From positions 434,001-498,000 of the forward strand of contig NZ_FPCD01000001.1 of NCBI RefSeq assembly GCF_900116865.1: a DNA stretch of 64,000 nt. The letters run 5' to 3'. The DNA comes from Butyrivibrio sp. M55. GTDB lineage: Bacteria > Bacillota > Clostridia > Lachnospirales > Lachnospiraceae. Position numbers and translations under genes: made by a program. The notes under the pieces are model-generated. The model did not search any database and was not told the DNA's origin. It saw nothing but the letters and a program-made list of their open reading frames with translations. Of this stretch, positions 9,273-18,670 are shown one piece after another (position 1 is the stretch's first letter; each line of letters opens with the position of its first letter).

Positions 9273-11732
9273 TTATTTTCTTCTTTTCCCTTTGCCCTGA
9301 GCGCTTCTTGCAGCCTTACTCGTGGCAGACTTCTTGTATTTATGCACCTTGTAAACTTTGCGGGTTGATTTCTTCTTATCGCCGTTATCATCAGTCTTTT
9401 TTCTTCCGGAACGTGATGATTTCGCCGCAGAACCTCTTCCGACCTTAACCCCTTTTTTGCGCTTAGGCTGAGGCTCTCCCGTCCTCGGATCGGGTTCATA
9501 TTCATTAAGATCTATCAGTCTGCCTGCATATTCAACAAGTCTCTTTCTGACAAGCTCCTTAGCGGAATCCTCCGAATCGTCAAACTCATCCTCGGGATAG
9601 TCTGCACCCTCATTCATATTTTCCGCAGCTTCACTGAGCTTTCTGATCTTCCTTGCCTTATCCTCGGCAATCTTTCTTGCCTTCGGAACAAAACGTTCCC
9701 CAACAGGATAAAAATCTTCATCTTCATCATCGTTATCGGGATCTATCAACATAAAATCTATTGTCTTGGTAATCCTGTCAGCTCCGAGAACACGGATCAT
9801 AACTTTCATTCCGAGAGTATATTCTTTGTGATATCTCTCTCCCACAAGCTTCATCGAAGCTTCATCATACACGTAGAAATCATCTTCCATTGAAGCCGCT
9901 CTGATCATACCCTCGCAGGAGTTTTCAAGTTCAACGAACATTCCCCACTGGGTAACGCCGGAAATAACACCTTCAAACTTCTCTCCGATATGATTTTCCA
10001 TGTACTGAGCCTTCTTGAGCTTTTCAGTCTCACGCTCAGCTTCTTCCGCTCTTCGTTCCATCTCGGATGAATGCTTTGCAACTTCATCCAAAATCTCCTC
10101 ATAGTGAGAAGCCTTGGCCTCATTCATCCTTCCGCGAAGATGATCCTTGATTATTCTGTGTATCTGAAGATCGGGATATCTTCTTATCGGTGATGTAAAG
10201 TGGCAATAGTAATCAAACGCAAGTCCGAAGTGTCCCGTACAGTCTGTACTGTACTTAGCCTGCATCATGCTGCGAAGAGTCATTCTGCTGACTACCGCTT
10301 CTTCTTTGGTTCCTTCTATGCCCTTTAAAAGTTTCTGTATCTCTTTTGGCTTAACTCCCTCGTCTCTTCTGGTCTTGATATGGAACCCGAAGTTATTTAC
10401 AAAAACAGAAAGAGTTGCGATTTTCTCAGGATCGGGCTGTTCATGAATACGATACACGAAAGGACTCTGCATGAAATAAAAATGTTCTGCAACAGTCTGA
10501 TTGGCAGCAAGCATGAAATCTTCAATAAGCTTTGTTGCCGTATTTCTTTCGCGCATAACTATATCTGTAGGATTTCCGTCCGCATCAAGAAGAATCTTTG
10601 ATTCAGGGAAATCAAAATCAATAGCGCCTTTCTTCTCACGTCTTTTTCTGAGAATACCCGAAAGAACCGCCATATTCCTGAACATAGGAACGAGATCTTT
10701 GTACTTGGCAATCTCCTCTTCATCCTCATCTTCAAGAATCTTCGCAACCGAAGTATATGACATTCTCTCGTTGACGTTAATAACTGACTCAACTATGTTG
10801 TGATCGACGATACCGCCGTTCTTATCGACAGTCATAAGACAACTAAGTGCAAGCCTGTCTTCGCCGTGGTTTAAAGAGCATATGCCGTTAGAAAGTCTGT
10901 GCGGAAGCATAGGGATTACCCTGTCAACAAGGTACACACTGGTTCCTCTCTTGAGCGCTTCCCTGTCAAGCGCAGAACTCTCCTGAACATAATTCGTAAC
11001 ATCGGCAATATGAACACCAAGATGATAAAGTCCCTCATCATCTATGTAGAGACTCACCGCATCATCAAGATCCTTGGCATCCTCACCGTCAATGGTGACC
11101 ATGGTGAGATTCCTTAAGTCCTCTCTTCCGTACATATCGGCTTCGCTGATAAAATCAGGACACTTATTCGCCTGATTTATGACCTTCTCGGGAAACTCAG
11201 TAGGGATTCCGTTATTCTTTACAATAGACAGAATATCTACTCCGGGGTCGTTTATATTTCCGATTATCTCAAGAACTTTGCCCTCGGGCTTCTGTCTCTT
11301 GGCTACATTTCCGTAGTCGGTTAATTTAACAAGAACTTTGTCGCCGGTAACAGCCTTATTATGATGTTCGATAGGAATAAAAATATCGCTGGTAAACTTA
11401 TCGCTGTCGGGAATAACAAAACCAAAATTCTTCTCAGCCTGATACGTTCCGACAATCTCTTCAATACCTCTTACAAGAATATTTCTGATACGGCCTTCTT
11501 TTCTTTTACCCGTCTGCTCTTTCAGAAGTTCAACTTCAACAGTATCGGAATGATAAGCGCCGTGCACGTATTCCTCCGGGATAAAAATATCCTCATCCAT
11601 ATCGTCAACGCTAACAAAGCCGAATCCTCTGGCATTTGAGATAAATTTACCCACTATAAGCTCAGCGGATTTTTTCTTGCTTCCGCCATATACGCTGTCT
11701 TCTATTCTCTTAAGTTTTTTCCCCTTACTCAT
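9273..11732 (-). CDS. rnr: Ribonuclease R
   Basis: An 819-aa processive 3'-5' exoribonuclease that degrades structured RNA and the non-stop mRNA released by tmRNA. Domains in order: N-terminal OB/cold-shock (about 25-70), second cold-shock region (about 75-150), RNB catalytic domain with the metal motif DGEDAKDLDDAVS, S1 domain (about 630-720), and a Lys/Arg/Ser-rich tail. The ATG at 11730-11732 was chosen because GGAG lies seven bases upstream. The reading frame is open for 14 more codons without a site. Gene order secG-rnr-smpB-ssrA is common in Firmicutes. Confidence 0.95.
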   Translation of the reverse strand: MSKGKKLKRIEDSVYGGSKKKSAELIVGKFISNARGFGFVSVDDMDEDIFIPEEYVHGAYHSDTVEVELLKEQTGKRKEGRIRNILVRGIEEIVGTYQAEKNFGFVIPDSDKFTSDIFIPIEHHNKAVTGDKVLVKLTDYGNVAKRQKPEGKVLEIIGNINDPGVDILSIVKNNGIPTEFPEKVINQANKCPDFISEADMYGREDLRNLTMVTIDGEDAKDLDDAVSLYIDDEGLYHLGVHIADVTNYVQESSALDREALKRGTSVYLVDRVIPMLPHRLSNGICSLNHGEDRLALSCLMTVDKNGGIVDHNIVESVINVNERMSYTSVAKILEDEDEEEIAKYKDLVPMFRNMAVLSGILRKRREKKGAIDFDFPESKILLDADGNPTDIVMRERNTATKLIEDFMLAANQTVAEHFYFMQSPFVYRIHEQPDPEKIATLSVFVNNFGFHIKTRRDEGVKPKEIQKLLKGIEGTKEEAVVSRMTLRSMMQAKYSTDCTGHFGLAFDYYCHFTSPIRRYPDLQIHRIIKDHLRGRMNEAKASHYEEILDEVAKHSSEMERRAEEAERETEKLKKAQYMENHIGEKFEGVISGVTQWGMFVELENSCEGMIRAASMEDDFYVYDEASMKLVGERYHKEYTLGMKVMIRVLGADRITKTIDFMLIDPDNDDEDEDFYPVGERFVPKARKIAEDKARKIRKLSEAAENMNEGADYPEDEFDDSEDSAKELVRKRLVEYAGRLIDLNEYEPDPRTGEPQPKRKKGVKVGRGSAAKSSRSGRKKTDDNGDKKKSTRKVYKVHKYKKSATSKAARSAQGKGKRRK

Positions 11733-11769
11733 AATCAAGCTCCACGACATTATGTCAAATACGAAATAA

Positions 11770-11793
11770 GGCACTCTAAATTAATAGAGTGCC
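11770..11793 (-). promoter_or_regulatory. Intergenic hairpin between secG and rnr
   Basis: A perfect 9-bp stem (GGCACTCTA with TAGAGTGCC) around a 6-base loop, about 40 bases upstream of the rnr start. On the minus strand it is followed by TTATTTCG, too poor in U for a strong terminator. It could be a weak attenuator or an RNA-processing or stabilising element. Confidence 0.5.
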
Positions 11794-11815
11794 CGAAATC
11801 CATCAAAAACAAAGA

Positions 11816-12058
11816 TCAAATAATATTCATATCAAGAAATACACTTAATAAGATGAAAAGAATAGCAAGGACAACTGTTAACTTCTTCATCATTCCTTCT
11901 GAAGAACGTCCCTTATTCTTACTCCAGTATGTATTCTCAACTGAACCTTGAATTGCCCCAAGTCCCTGGCTCTTGCCTTCCTGAAGAAGAACAAGAACTA
12001 CCAGAACGGCACATATCAATATAAAAATTACACCTACTACGTAATTTAAAGCATTCAC
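11816..12058 (-). CDS. secG: Preprotein translocase subunit SecG
   Basis: An 80-aa auxiliary subunit of the SecYEG channel. Two membrane helices flank the conserved loop LLQEGKSQGLGAI. I place the start at GTG (12056-12058) because GGGAGG lies eight bases upstream; this gives the usual SecG length. A longer ATG-initiated frame to 12106 would add 16 residues with no site. It lies between gpmI and rnr on the same strand. Confidence 0.92.
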   Translation of the reverse strand: MNALNYVVGVIFILICAVLVVLVLLQEGKSQGLGAIQGSVENTYWSKNKGRSSEGMMKKLTVVLAILFILLSVFLDMNII

Positions 12059-12136
12059 AAAAATAGCCCTCCCAGTACGTATTACTGAAAAAAATGTTTG
12101 TCGCAAGTAGCGAACAAATAATACTTTAACATATTA

Positions 12137-13684
12137 TCACTTTTTTATCAACAAAGACTTTCCTGTCATTTCCTCAGGCTGCTTTTCTCCCATGCACTCG
12201 ATAAGTGTAGGAATGATATCTGCAAGGCATCCGCCCTCTCTGAGAGTGTACGCAGAATCGTAATTAACAAGGATGAACGGAACAGGATTTGTTGTATGAG
12301 CTGTCCAAGGCTCGCCTGTCTCATAATCGATCATCATATCTGCATTACCGTGATCTGCACAGATAAACATTGTTCCGTTTGTTGCCTTAACAGCTTCAAC
12401 GATCTTGCCAACGCACTCGTCAACTGTCTCGATAGCCTGAACAGCTGCAGGAATAACACCTGTGTGTCCAACCATGTCAGGGTTGGCGAAGTTAGCTACA
12501 ACAACATCGTACTTCTGAGAGTTGATAGCATCGAGAATCTTCTCGCATACTTCAGGAGCGCTCATCTGAGGCTTAAGGTCGTATGTAGGAACATCCTTAG
12601 GGCTGTTTACAAGTACTCTGTCCTCACCGTCGTTGGGCTTCTCAACACCACCGTTAAAGAAGAATGTTACGTGAGCATACTTCTCTGTCTCAGCGATACG
12701 AGCCTGCTTAAGTCCCTTAGCTGCAAGCCACTCACCGAATGTATTTGTAAGAAGAACCTTCTTAAATGCAACTTCCTTATTAGGAATAAGAGGATCGTAA
12801 TCTGTGAAGCAAACATAAGTAACGTCAAGTCTCTTACCTCTGTTAAACTTATCAAACTCATCATCACAGAAGCAGTGCGTGATCTCTCTTGCTCTGTCAG
12901 GACGGAAGTTAAAGAAGATGATTGAATCCTTATCCTTAACTGTAGCAACAGGCTCGCCGTTCTTCATGATAACTGTAGGAATAACGAACTCATCTGTCTT
13001 GCCATCCTTATATGTCTGAACCATGCACTCGTGTGCGCTGTCTGCCTTATTACCCTCACCCTTTGTAAGTGCGTTGTAAGCAAACTCAACACGGTCATAG
13101 TTATTATCCCTGTCCATAGCATAGTAACGGCCGGAAATAGAAGCAATCTGACCTACGCCAAGTTCCTTCATCTTATCTTCAAGCTGCTGAACGAAATCAA
13201 TTCCGCTCTCCGGAGGAGTATCTCTTCCGTCAAGGAAGCAATGTACATATACTTTGCTGAGACCGTTCTTCTTAGCAAGCTCAAGAAGTCCGTAAATATG
13301 TGTAATATGGCTGTGTACACCACCGTCTGAAACAAGTCCGTACATGTGAAGTGCAGAATCATTTGCCTTACAATTATTAATTGCAGCCATAAGTCCTTCA
13401 TTTGTGAAGAAATCACCATCCTCGATAGACTTTGTGATTCTTGTGAGCTCCTGATACACAATTCTGCCGGCACCCATATTCATGTGTCCAACCTCTGAAT
13501 TACCCATCTGTCCGTCAGGAAGACCTACAGCAAGTCCGCTGGCATTTCCCTGTACAAAAGGATATTCCTTCATAAGTGAATCCATCACAGGAGTCTTTGC
13601 CATTGCAATAGCATTTCCCTCAGGATTGGGGTTGATTCCGTATCCGTCAAGAATCAAAAGAACTGTTGGCTTTGAACCTTTCAT
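12137..13684 (-). CDS. gpmI: 2,3-bisphosphoglycerate-independent phosphoglycerate mutase
   Basis: Interconverts 3- and 2-phosphoglycerate in glycolysis using two Mn ions. The 515-aa protein has the alkaline-phosphatase-superfamily start LLILDGYGINP, the catalytic Ser in QMGNSEVGHMN, the phosphatase-insert landmarks DGRDTPP and GRYYAMDRDNN, and the metal ligands in NPDMVGHTG and CADHGNADM. Length is typical. GGAGG lies eight bases before the ATG. It is the first gene of the likely gpmI-secG-rnr-smpB transcript. Confidence 0.97.
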   Translation of the reverse strand: MKGSKPTVLLILDGYGINPNPEGNAIAMAKTPVMDSLMKEYPFVQGNASGLAVGLPDGQMGNSEVGHMNMGAGRIVYQELTRITKSIEDGDFFTNEGLMAAINNCKANDSALHMYGLVSDGGVHSHITHIYGLLELAKKNGLSKVYVHCFLDGRDTPPESGIDFVQQLEDKMKELGVGQIASISGRYYAMDRDNNYDRVEFAYNALTKGEGNKADSAHECMVQTYKDGKTDEFVIPTVIMKNGEPVATVKDKDSIIFFNFRPDRAREITHCFCDDEFDKFNRGKRLDVTYVCFTDYDPLIPNKEVAFKKVLLTNTFGEWLAAKGLKQARIAETEKYAHVTFFFNGGVEKPNDGEDRVLVNSPKDVPTYDLKPQMSAPEVCEKILDAINSQKYDVVVANFANPDMVGHTGVIPAAVQAIETVDECVGKIVEAVKATNGTMFICADHGNADMMIDYETGEPWTAHTTNPVPFILVNYDSAYTLREGGCLADIIPTLIECMGEKQPEEMTGKSLLIKK

Positions 13685-13788
13685 TTATATATTCCTCCAT
13701 ATCTACGCTTAATGCGATTAAAATACTAATAAATTAATTTTTTCCTTGGATAGTATATCTCAAACAGTACCAAAATGACAAGATAAGT

Positions 13789-15513
13789 TTATTTTAGTAC
13801 ATAACCGTTTGAATCTACTCTTTCGACACGACCGTCTTCCTCATTGCAATCTATACTGATGTAAGAAATAATAAGCTTTCCGCCGTCGTTAAGCGCAACA
13901 GGCTCCTCAATGGCAGAATTAAGCTCCTCACTGCCTGCTCCCGATTTTTCCAGATTGATAAGTTTTTTTATCAAATCTTCAAGATTGACAACACCTACCT
14001 TCTCTTCTCCGCAGGTAACATCATACTCATAACGGCCGGAATCCCCATCCTCAGAACCGGAATATGCGATATCGACAATATAGAACTTCTCATATCCGTC
14101 GGAAATATCAAAACAATTATCATCATATCTGCTTGCATAAATATATGTAGTTCCGCCGGCCGGCTGATATTCGGTTCCGGCAAGTTCGATCATCGCATTA
14201 TTCTGCTCGTCACTTAACTTTTTATGTATATAATTTTTTCCCGCAGCTCCACATGAATACGCAATGGTTCTGTATGACTCCGTAACGGCATGCGTGGAAA
14301 TATTTTCTTTGTTATTCGCAAGATACTTCATCACATTCCCCTTATGAGATGCGATAACCGCAGAATAAGCATTTATTCCGGGAGCCAAAAGAGCTACGTA
14401 AGAAACCGCAATAACTATGCAAAATACAACCTGCATAGCGTTCTTCTCTTTTTTCATGTTATATATATACAAAACAAAGTATGCAATCTCAAACACAATA
14501 GCCGCGATACCCGCGTATCTTGCAAGCGTAAAACCATATATGTAAATCTGTCTTCCAAGGCTCACGATTTCCATGATAATGCAAGGGATAAAAAGAAGCG
14601 GCATAAATTTAAAAATTTTTCTCATGCTCTCTTCGCATATTCCCTGTGCCATCGTCCATATGAACACGCCAAACCCAAAGAGCGCCGTAAGGATGCCAAA
14701 CACCATATACATAGGAAACATCCATTTTACGACCACTTTGATTATATAGGCATAGATGATCACAAATGCAATTGCCAAAAGACCTGTAAGCACGTAGCTT
14801 AGCATCACTTTGCCAAACTTTGAGATCTCATCATCAGTCTTGGAAACACCCATAAGCATGCAAGGATACTGGACAAATCCAAGAAGCAATATCCACACGC
14901 GCTCATAAACGCTAAAATCAACTTCAAATATAAGTGCGCTAAACGCCCCTATGATCATCATAAGGCCGATAAGAACGACGCAGAAAACAATCTCCGCTTT
15001 CATAAGACCGCAGAAAGCCTTTGCGGTATATTCTTCAAACGTACAACCGCTCTTTTTTAAGAAGAGATATAAAGACACGCATATCACAACAACCGCAAAA
15101 CATGACACAATCCTGTAATCGTATTCCTCCCAAAGATCTACGGTAAACTCGGAAACACCAATCTTTTTAGCAATTATATCGTGACCGTATGTGAAAAATA
15201 TCGCCGTCAAAACGCCAAGTATAGCGCCAAAAGCCATGACAGCGGCGCTAATTGCCAGATATCTCTTATTCTTAAGAATATCATTCTCACCGTTTTTTAT
15301 TTTATATACGCGAAAAGCCTCACAAGGAATCGCTCCCAAAGCAAATATCAAAAAGAATATAGCAAGGCATCTGACAGCGAGCGTTGCATCATCACTTCCG
15401 CCATCGCAAATAAAACTGTACAGGATTGTCGCTATCAGTACGCTTATAACCGAAACCGGATGTTCTTTTACAATTTCAATAAAACCGTTTTTAATTTTCT
15501 TAAGCCCCAACAT
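13789..15513 (-). CDS. DUF4153 multi-pass membrane protein
   Basis: A 574-aa protein with about ten membrane helices in the first 390 residues and a soluble, acidic C-terminal domain of about 170 residues. The LLLGFVQYPCMLMGV stretch and the following long-helix pattern fit DUF4153, an uncharacterised Firmicutes membrane family. It ends a likely operon after thiN and a cation exporter (20 bases after the exporter stop). No function is assigned. Confidence 0.7.
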   Translation of the reverse strand: MLGLKKIKNGFIEIVKEHPVSVISVLIATILYSFICDGGSDDATLAVRCLAIFFLIFALGAIPCEAFRVYKIKNGENDILKNKRYLAISAAVMAFGAILGVLTAIFFTYGHDIIAKKIGVSEFTVDLWEEYDYRIVSCFAVVVICVSLYLFLKKSGCTFEEYTAKAFCGLMKAEIVFCVVLIGLMMIIGAFSALIFEVDFSVYERVWILLLGFVQYPCMLMGVSKTDDEISKFGKVMLSYVLTGLLAIAFVIIYAYIIKVVVKWMFPMYMVFGILTALFGFGVFIWTMAQGICEESMRKIFKFMPLLFIPCIIMEIVSLGRQIYIYGFTLARYAGIAAIVFEIAYFVLYIYNMKKEKNAMQVVFCIVIAVSYVALLAPGINAYSAVIASHKGNVMKYLANNKENISTHAVTESYRTIAYSCGAAGKNYIHKKLSDEQNNAMIELAGTEYQPAGGTTYIYASRYDDNCFDISDGYEKFYIVDIAYSGSEDGDSGRYEYDVTCGEEKVGVVNLEDLIKKLINLEKSGAGSEELNSAIEEPVALNDGGKLIISYISIDCNEEDGRVERVDSNGYVLK

Positions 15514-15532
15514 ACTTCCTCCTTAACTCTCT

Positions 15533-16705
15533 TTATGCCTTCTCCGTCTTATCTATGGTAATGTCGCATTCAATATCGGGTTCCATCCTCTTTATTCTTT
15601 CTTCCAGATAATCCAAAATTTCAGCGTCTTTCATATTGTATTTGTAAGGAACGCTTAGATCGAACGCAACTCTCCTCCCCTTATCTTTGGAATGTTTAAG
15701 CCTGAAATCGTGGAATTTAAGCTCAGGATCAAGCTCTTTTACAATATACCTAACCTTGCGCTTAAGCCGCTCTGTATCCTCATCTCCTATAACAACGGGA
15801 TCCATATGTATTACAACTTCGCAGCTGTACTTAACCCTAAGTTCATTCTCAATATCATCGATAAAGTCGTGAACGGTTATAAGATCAAGTCCTCCGTCAA
15901 CCTCCGCATGAAGCGACATAAAAAGCCCTGTAGGTCCGTAATTGTGTATTACAAGGTCATGCACTCCGAGGATGTTTTCGTGTGAAAGAACCGTATCCTC
16001 GATCTCTTTTACCAGTTCCTTACTCGGAGGCTCTCCCAAAAGCGGATTGATTGTATCCCTTGCCGCCTCTATTCCGGTCTTTACAATAAGTATTCCGACC
16101 AATATACCGACGTATCCGTCGAGCACAACACCTGTGCTATTCGTAAATATCGCGCAGGCAAGTACGACCGTTGTGGTAAAAACATCGGAGATACTGTCAA
16201 GCGCAGTGTTATTAAGTGCCGCGCTTTCAATTTTCTTTGCAGCTTCTTTATTTCCAAGATACATAACAAGCTTTATAAATATGGCAAAAACAAGGATTCC
16301 GGCCACAACAGGATTAAAGCTAATCTCTCCCGGATTCAGTATTTTCCCGAAAGAGGTACGGATGAGCTCGACGCCCATTAGAACAATAAGAAGCGCCACA
16401 ATAAGCCCCGCAACATATTCAATTCTGCCATGTCCGAAGGGATGTTCCTCGTCAGCTTCGTGCCCCGAAAGCCTGAAGCCAACAAGAGTTACAACGGATG
16501 AACCGACATCCGATAGATTATTTAAGGCATCCGCCATAATTGAAATCGATCCGGTAATAAATCCCGCGATCAATTTAGATACAAAAAGAATAAGATTCAA
16601 AAAAATTCCGACAGCACCGGAAAGCACGCCGTATTGCTGCCTGACTTTCGCATTCTTAACCTGCGTATAGTCTTTTATAAAAAACTTTGCAAGAAAACAG
16701 ATCAT
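15533..16705 (-). CDS. Cation diffusion facilitator transporter
   Basis: A 390-aa proton-coupled divalent metal exporter (Zn, Fe, Mn or Cd class). After an N-terminal amphipathic stretch come six membrane helices. The metal site Asp residues are in SIMADALNNLSDVGSS, and HEADEEHPFGHGRIEY lies in the next loop. The C-terminal cytoplasmic domain (about 210-290) has HDLVIHNYGPTGLFMSLHAE. An extra ~90-residue tail after the CDF C-domain is seen in some clostridial members. The substrate cannot be read with certainty. It sits between thiN and the DUF4153 gene. Confidence 0.92.
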   Translation of the reverse strand: MICFLAKFFIKDYTQVKNAKVRQQYGVLSGAVGIFLNLILFVSKLIAGFITGSISIMADALNNLSDVGSSVVTLVGFRLSGHEADEEHPFGHGRIEYVAGLIVALLIVLMGVELIRTSFGKILNPGEISFNPVVAGILVFAIFIKLVMYLGNKEAAKKIESAALNNTALDSISDVFTTTVVLACAIFTNSTGVVLDGYVGILVGILIVKTGIEAARDTINPLLGEPPSKELVKEIEDTVLSHENILGVHDLVIHNYGPTGLFMSLHAEVDGGLDLITVHDFIDDIENELRVKYSCEVVIHMDPVVIGDEDTERLKRKVRYIVKELDPELKFHDFRLKHSKDKGRRVAFDLSVPYKYNMKDAEILDYLEERIKRMEPDIECDITIDKTEKA

Positions 16706-16732
16706 ACACGTACAGAGTATTGCAAGCAGTCA

Positions 16733-17422
16733 TTATCCGTTGTCTTCACCAAAATGAATACCTATCAGAAGTGTTCCTCTGCCCACAGATACCTCCGCCT
16801 CCTCATCAATGATAAACTCATTACTGACACCAAGCGGAAAATCACTTGTAAGAGTCCCATTATCAAGCGTATACATTAGTCCTTTTAAAGTAACTTCGTA
16901 GGATTTTTCGGAAAGTGAAAAAACTGAAAGATACCCCGTATTCCCTCTGTTAAACTTAATAGTTTCGTTCTCCGCTATCATTAGCATCTTATCATGCTCC
17001 ATGATATATCCCGTTCCGCCGTTATGTTTAATATACAACAAAGTCTGTACATTAGCAAAACTGTGATCGAAGCGTGAACCGCCCAAAGCACCGTACAGGT
17101 ATATCTTTTTGTAACCTTTTGAAAGAGCTATCTTAACAGCTTTGATGGTATCGGTATCATCTTTTCTCACATCGAGGCGAAGGATCCTGTCCGGATCCGA
17201 CTCAGCGATCTCTTCAAGACTTCTAAGAGCCTGTGGCCCAAGCTCAGCCGTCGAATCAAAGTCACCCACAATAAGATCGGGCAAAAGTCCCAATTGCTCC
17301 GCATATGCAAAACCTGCATCACATGCAATAAGATAATCACCCTCATTAAGTTTTATATCGACCGGAACAAAACTTCCGGCTGAAATTATTACACATTTAG
17401 GCTCAATTTTATAATTATTCAC
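16733..17422 (-). CDS. thiN: Thiamine pyrophosphokinase
   Basis: Converts thiamine and ATP to thiamine diphosphate. The 229-aa protein shows the ThiN pattern: ACDAGFAYAEQLG, LIVGDFDST, KDDTDTIKAVK, and GALGGSRFDHSFANVQ before the C-terminal thiamine-binding beta domain. The start is GTG (17420-17422) with GAGGGAAG just upstream. In many Firmicutes thiN follows rpe and rsgA; neither is here. No TPP riboswitch was found in the upstream region. Confidence 0.93.
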   Translation of the reverse strand: MNNYKIEPKCVIISAGSFVPVDIKLNEGDYLIACDAGFAYAEQLGLLPDLIVGDFDSTAELGPQALRSLEEIAESDPDRILRLDVRKDDTDTIKAVKIALSKGYKKIYLYGALGGSRFDHSFANVQTLLYIKHNGGTGYIMEHDKMLMIAENETIKFNRGNTGYLSVFSLSEKSYEVTLKGLMYTLDNGTLTSDFPLGVSNEFIIDEEAEVSVGRGTLLIGIHFGEDNG

Positions 17423-17752
17423 TACACTTCCCTCAGTTGTATGATATTTCGTAACTAAAACAATACTTTCATAACAGGTATTTTTAACTATATCATAAAG
17501 CTAATTTATTTTAAATCATATTGCGTGTTACGGAAAAATACACACATTTTCACGCTTGCTTTATTAGGCTAATTTTAGCTTGTCAATTAATTTATACACT
17601 AATATGAACGAAATCTTGCAAAAATTACACTTTGCGCCTATAGGCATAGACATAATCAAAAAAATTAAATAAAATCAGATTGTGGTTAAAAGTAATCACA
17701 ACCACTGTTTAAGCTATCCTCAAAGTAAACCCCCACTTTTCTCTCTTTTCTA
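17423..17752. other. AT-rich intergenic region upstream of thiN
   Basis: No protein-coding signal was found. On the minus strand a possible promoter is TTGACA with TAATAA or TAAAGC downstream, near 17555-17585. A 10-bp palindrome GCCTATAGGC lies at 17636-17645, and a small dyad (TGTGGTT with AACCAC) near 17680-17703. No known riboswitch motif is apparent. Confidence 0.4.
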
Positions 17753-17790
17753 AACAGGGCAGAAATCGCAAGATTTCCGCCCTGTTTAAC
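17753..17790. terminator. Strong intergenic hairpin
   Basis: AAACAGGGC-A-GAAATC pairs with GATTTC-C-GCCCTGTTT around GCAA: 15 pairs with one mismatch. On the plus strand it is followed by AACTTTTTAT, on the minus strand by AGAAAAGAG. It probably ends the minus-strand operon at 17809, although the U-run is better on the other strand. Confidence 0.6.
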
Positions 17791-17808
17791 TTTTTATACA
17801 AATATTTA

Positions 17809-18651
17809 TTACTCTGAAAGTAATTCTCCCATCTCTTTAATCGAAGCAAATACCACATCGGGCTGCACTTTGGATGCAGGAATATCCTCTTTTTTAGTCT
17901 CACCTGTAAGAACCAGAACTCCCATAGCACCGTTATTTACACCGGTCGCTACATCCGTATATATTCTGTCTCCCACAAATGCGATTCTTTCAGCCGAAAT
18001 TCCCGTAGATGCAACTATCATATCAACCGTTTCCTTAAAAGGCTTTCCGACAAATCTTGGCTTAACGCCTGTAGAAAGCTCAATTGCCGCGCATATAGCG
18101 CCGCAATCGGGGATGAATCCGTTTTTCACAGGACAATTGATATCCAGATGTGTCGCAAGAAAAGTTGCTCCCTCTCGTATATATATGCACGCATTTGTAA
18201 GAGTCTCATAAGTAAGTGTCTTGTCAAATCCGACAACAACGATATCGGAACGTTCAGCTTTTGTGCCGTCCGAAGATACTCCCGTCTTTGCATCATACAG
18301 ATTTATTCCCGCATCGACAAAGCTCTTTCTGAGCGGCTCCGTGCCAAGAAGATACACCGATTTTCCCTGATACTTTGTCTGCAAAAACTTTATCATCACA
18401 TCTCCCGATGTCATGATCATATCGCTTGTGATATGGCAATTCATTCGCGCAAGTTTCTTGATGTACTCCTCAGAGGAAGTAGATGAATTATTGGTAAAAA
18501 AGATATATCTTTTGCCGGCTCTTTTCACCGCTTCCAGAAAATCAAGCGAGCCGTCCAATATGTCATTTTCAAGATAGAAGGTTCCGTCCATATCAAGTAC
18601 AAACAGATCCGTGTTATTAAGTATTTTTTTCTTATTCTCCAAGCTAAACAT
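17809..18651 (-). CDS. HAD-superfamily hydrolase, subfamily IIA (NagD/pNPPase-like phosphatase)
   Basis: A 280-aa phosphatase with motif I VLDMDGTFYLEN (nucleophile Asp), motif II FFTNNSSTS, the C2A cap (about 85-200), and motif IV VGDRIYTDVATG. The architecture fits the NagD/AraL group, which hydrolyses small sugar phosphates or other phosphometabolites; the true substrate is unknown. I chose the ATG at 18649-18651 (GAGG upstream). It starts 20 bases after the stop of the K+ channel gene; the longer frame to 18720 would overlap that gene and lacks a site. Last gene of the yicC operon. Confidence 0.88.
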   Translation of the reverse strand: MFSLENKKKILNNTDLFVLDMDGTFYLENDILDGSLDFLEAVKRAGKRYIFFTNNSSTSSEEYIKKLARMNCHITSDMIMTSGDVMIKFLQTKYQGKSVYLLGTEPLRKSFVDAGINLYDAKTGVSSDGTKAERSDIVVVGFDKTLTYETLTNACIYIREGATFLATHLDINCPVKNGFIPDCGAICAAIELSTGVKPRFVGKPFKETVDMIVASTGISAERIAFVGDRIYTDVATGVNNGAMGVLVLTGETKKEDIPASKVQPDVVFASIKEMGELLSE

Positions 18652-18670
18652 TTTTACCTCGTCAGTCTCT

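Noticed and set aside
12296..12925. 209-codon plus-strand frame
   Set aside because: Antisense shadow of gpmI, whose motifs are unambiguous.
15942..16670. 242-codon plus-strand frame
   Set aside because: Antisense to the CDF transporter gene, with Ser/Thr/Pro/Ile-rich low-complexity translation and no ribosome site.
17423..17752. TPP riboswitch upstream of thiN
   Set aside because: Neither the CTGAGA nor the ACCTGA motif of the thiamine element is present on the relevant strand.
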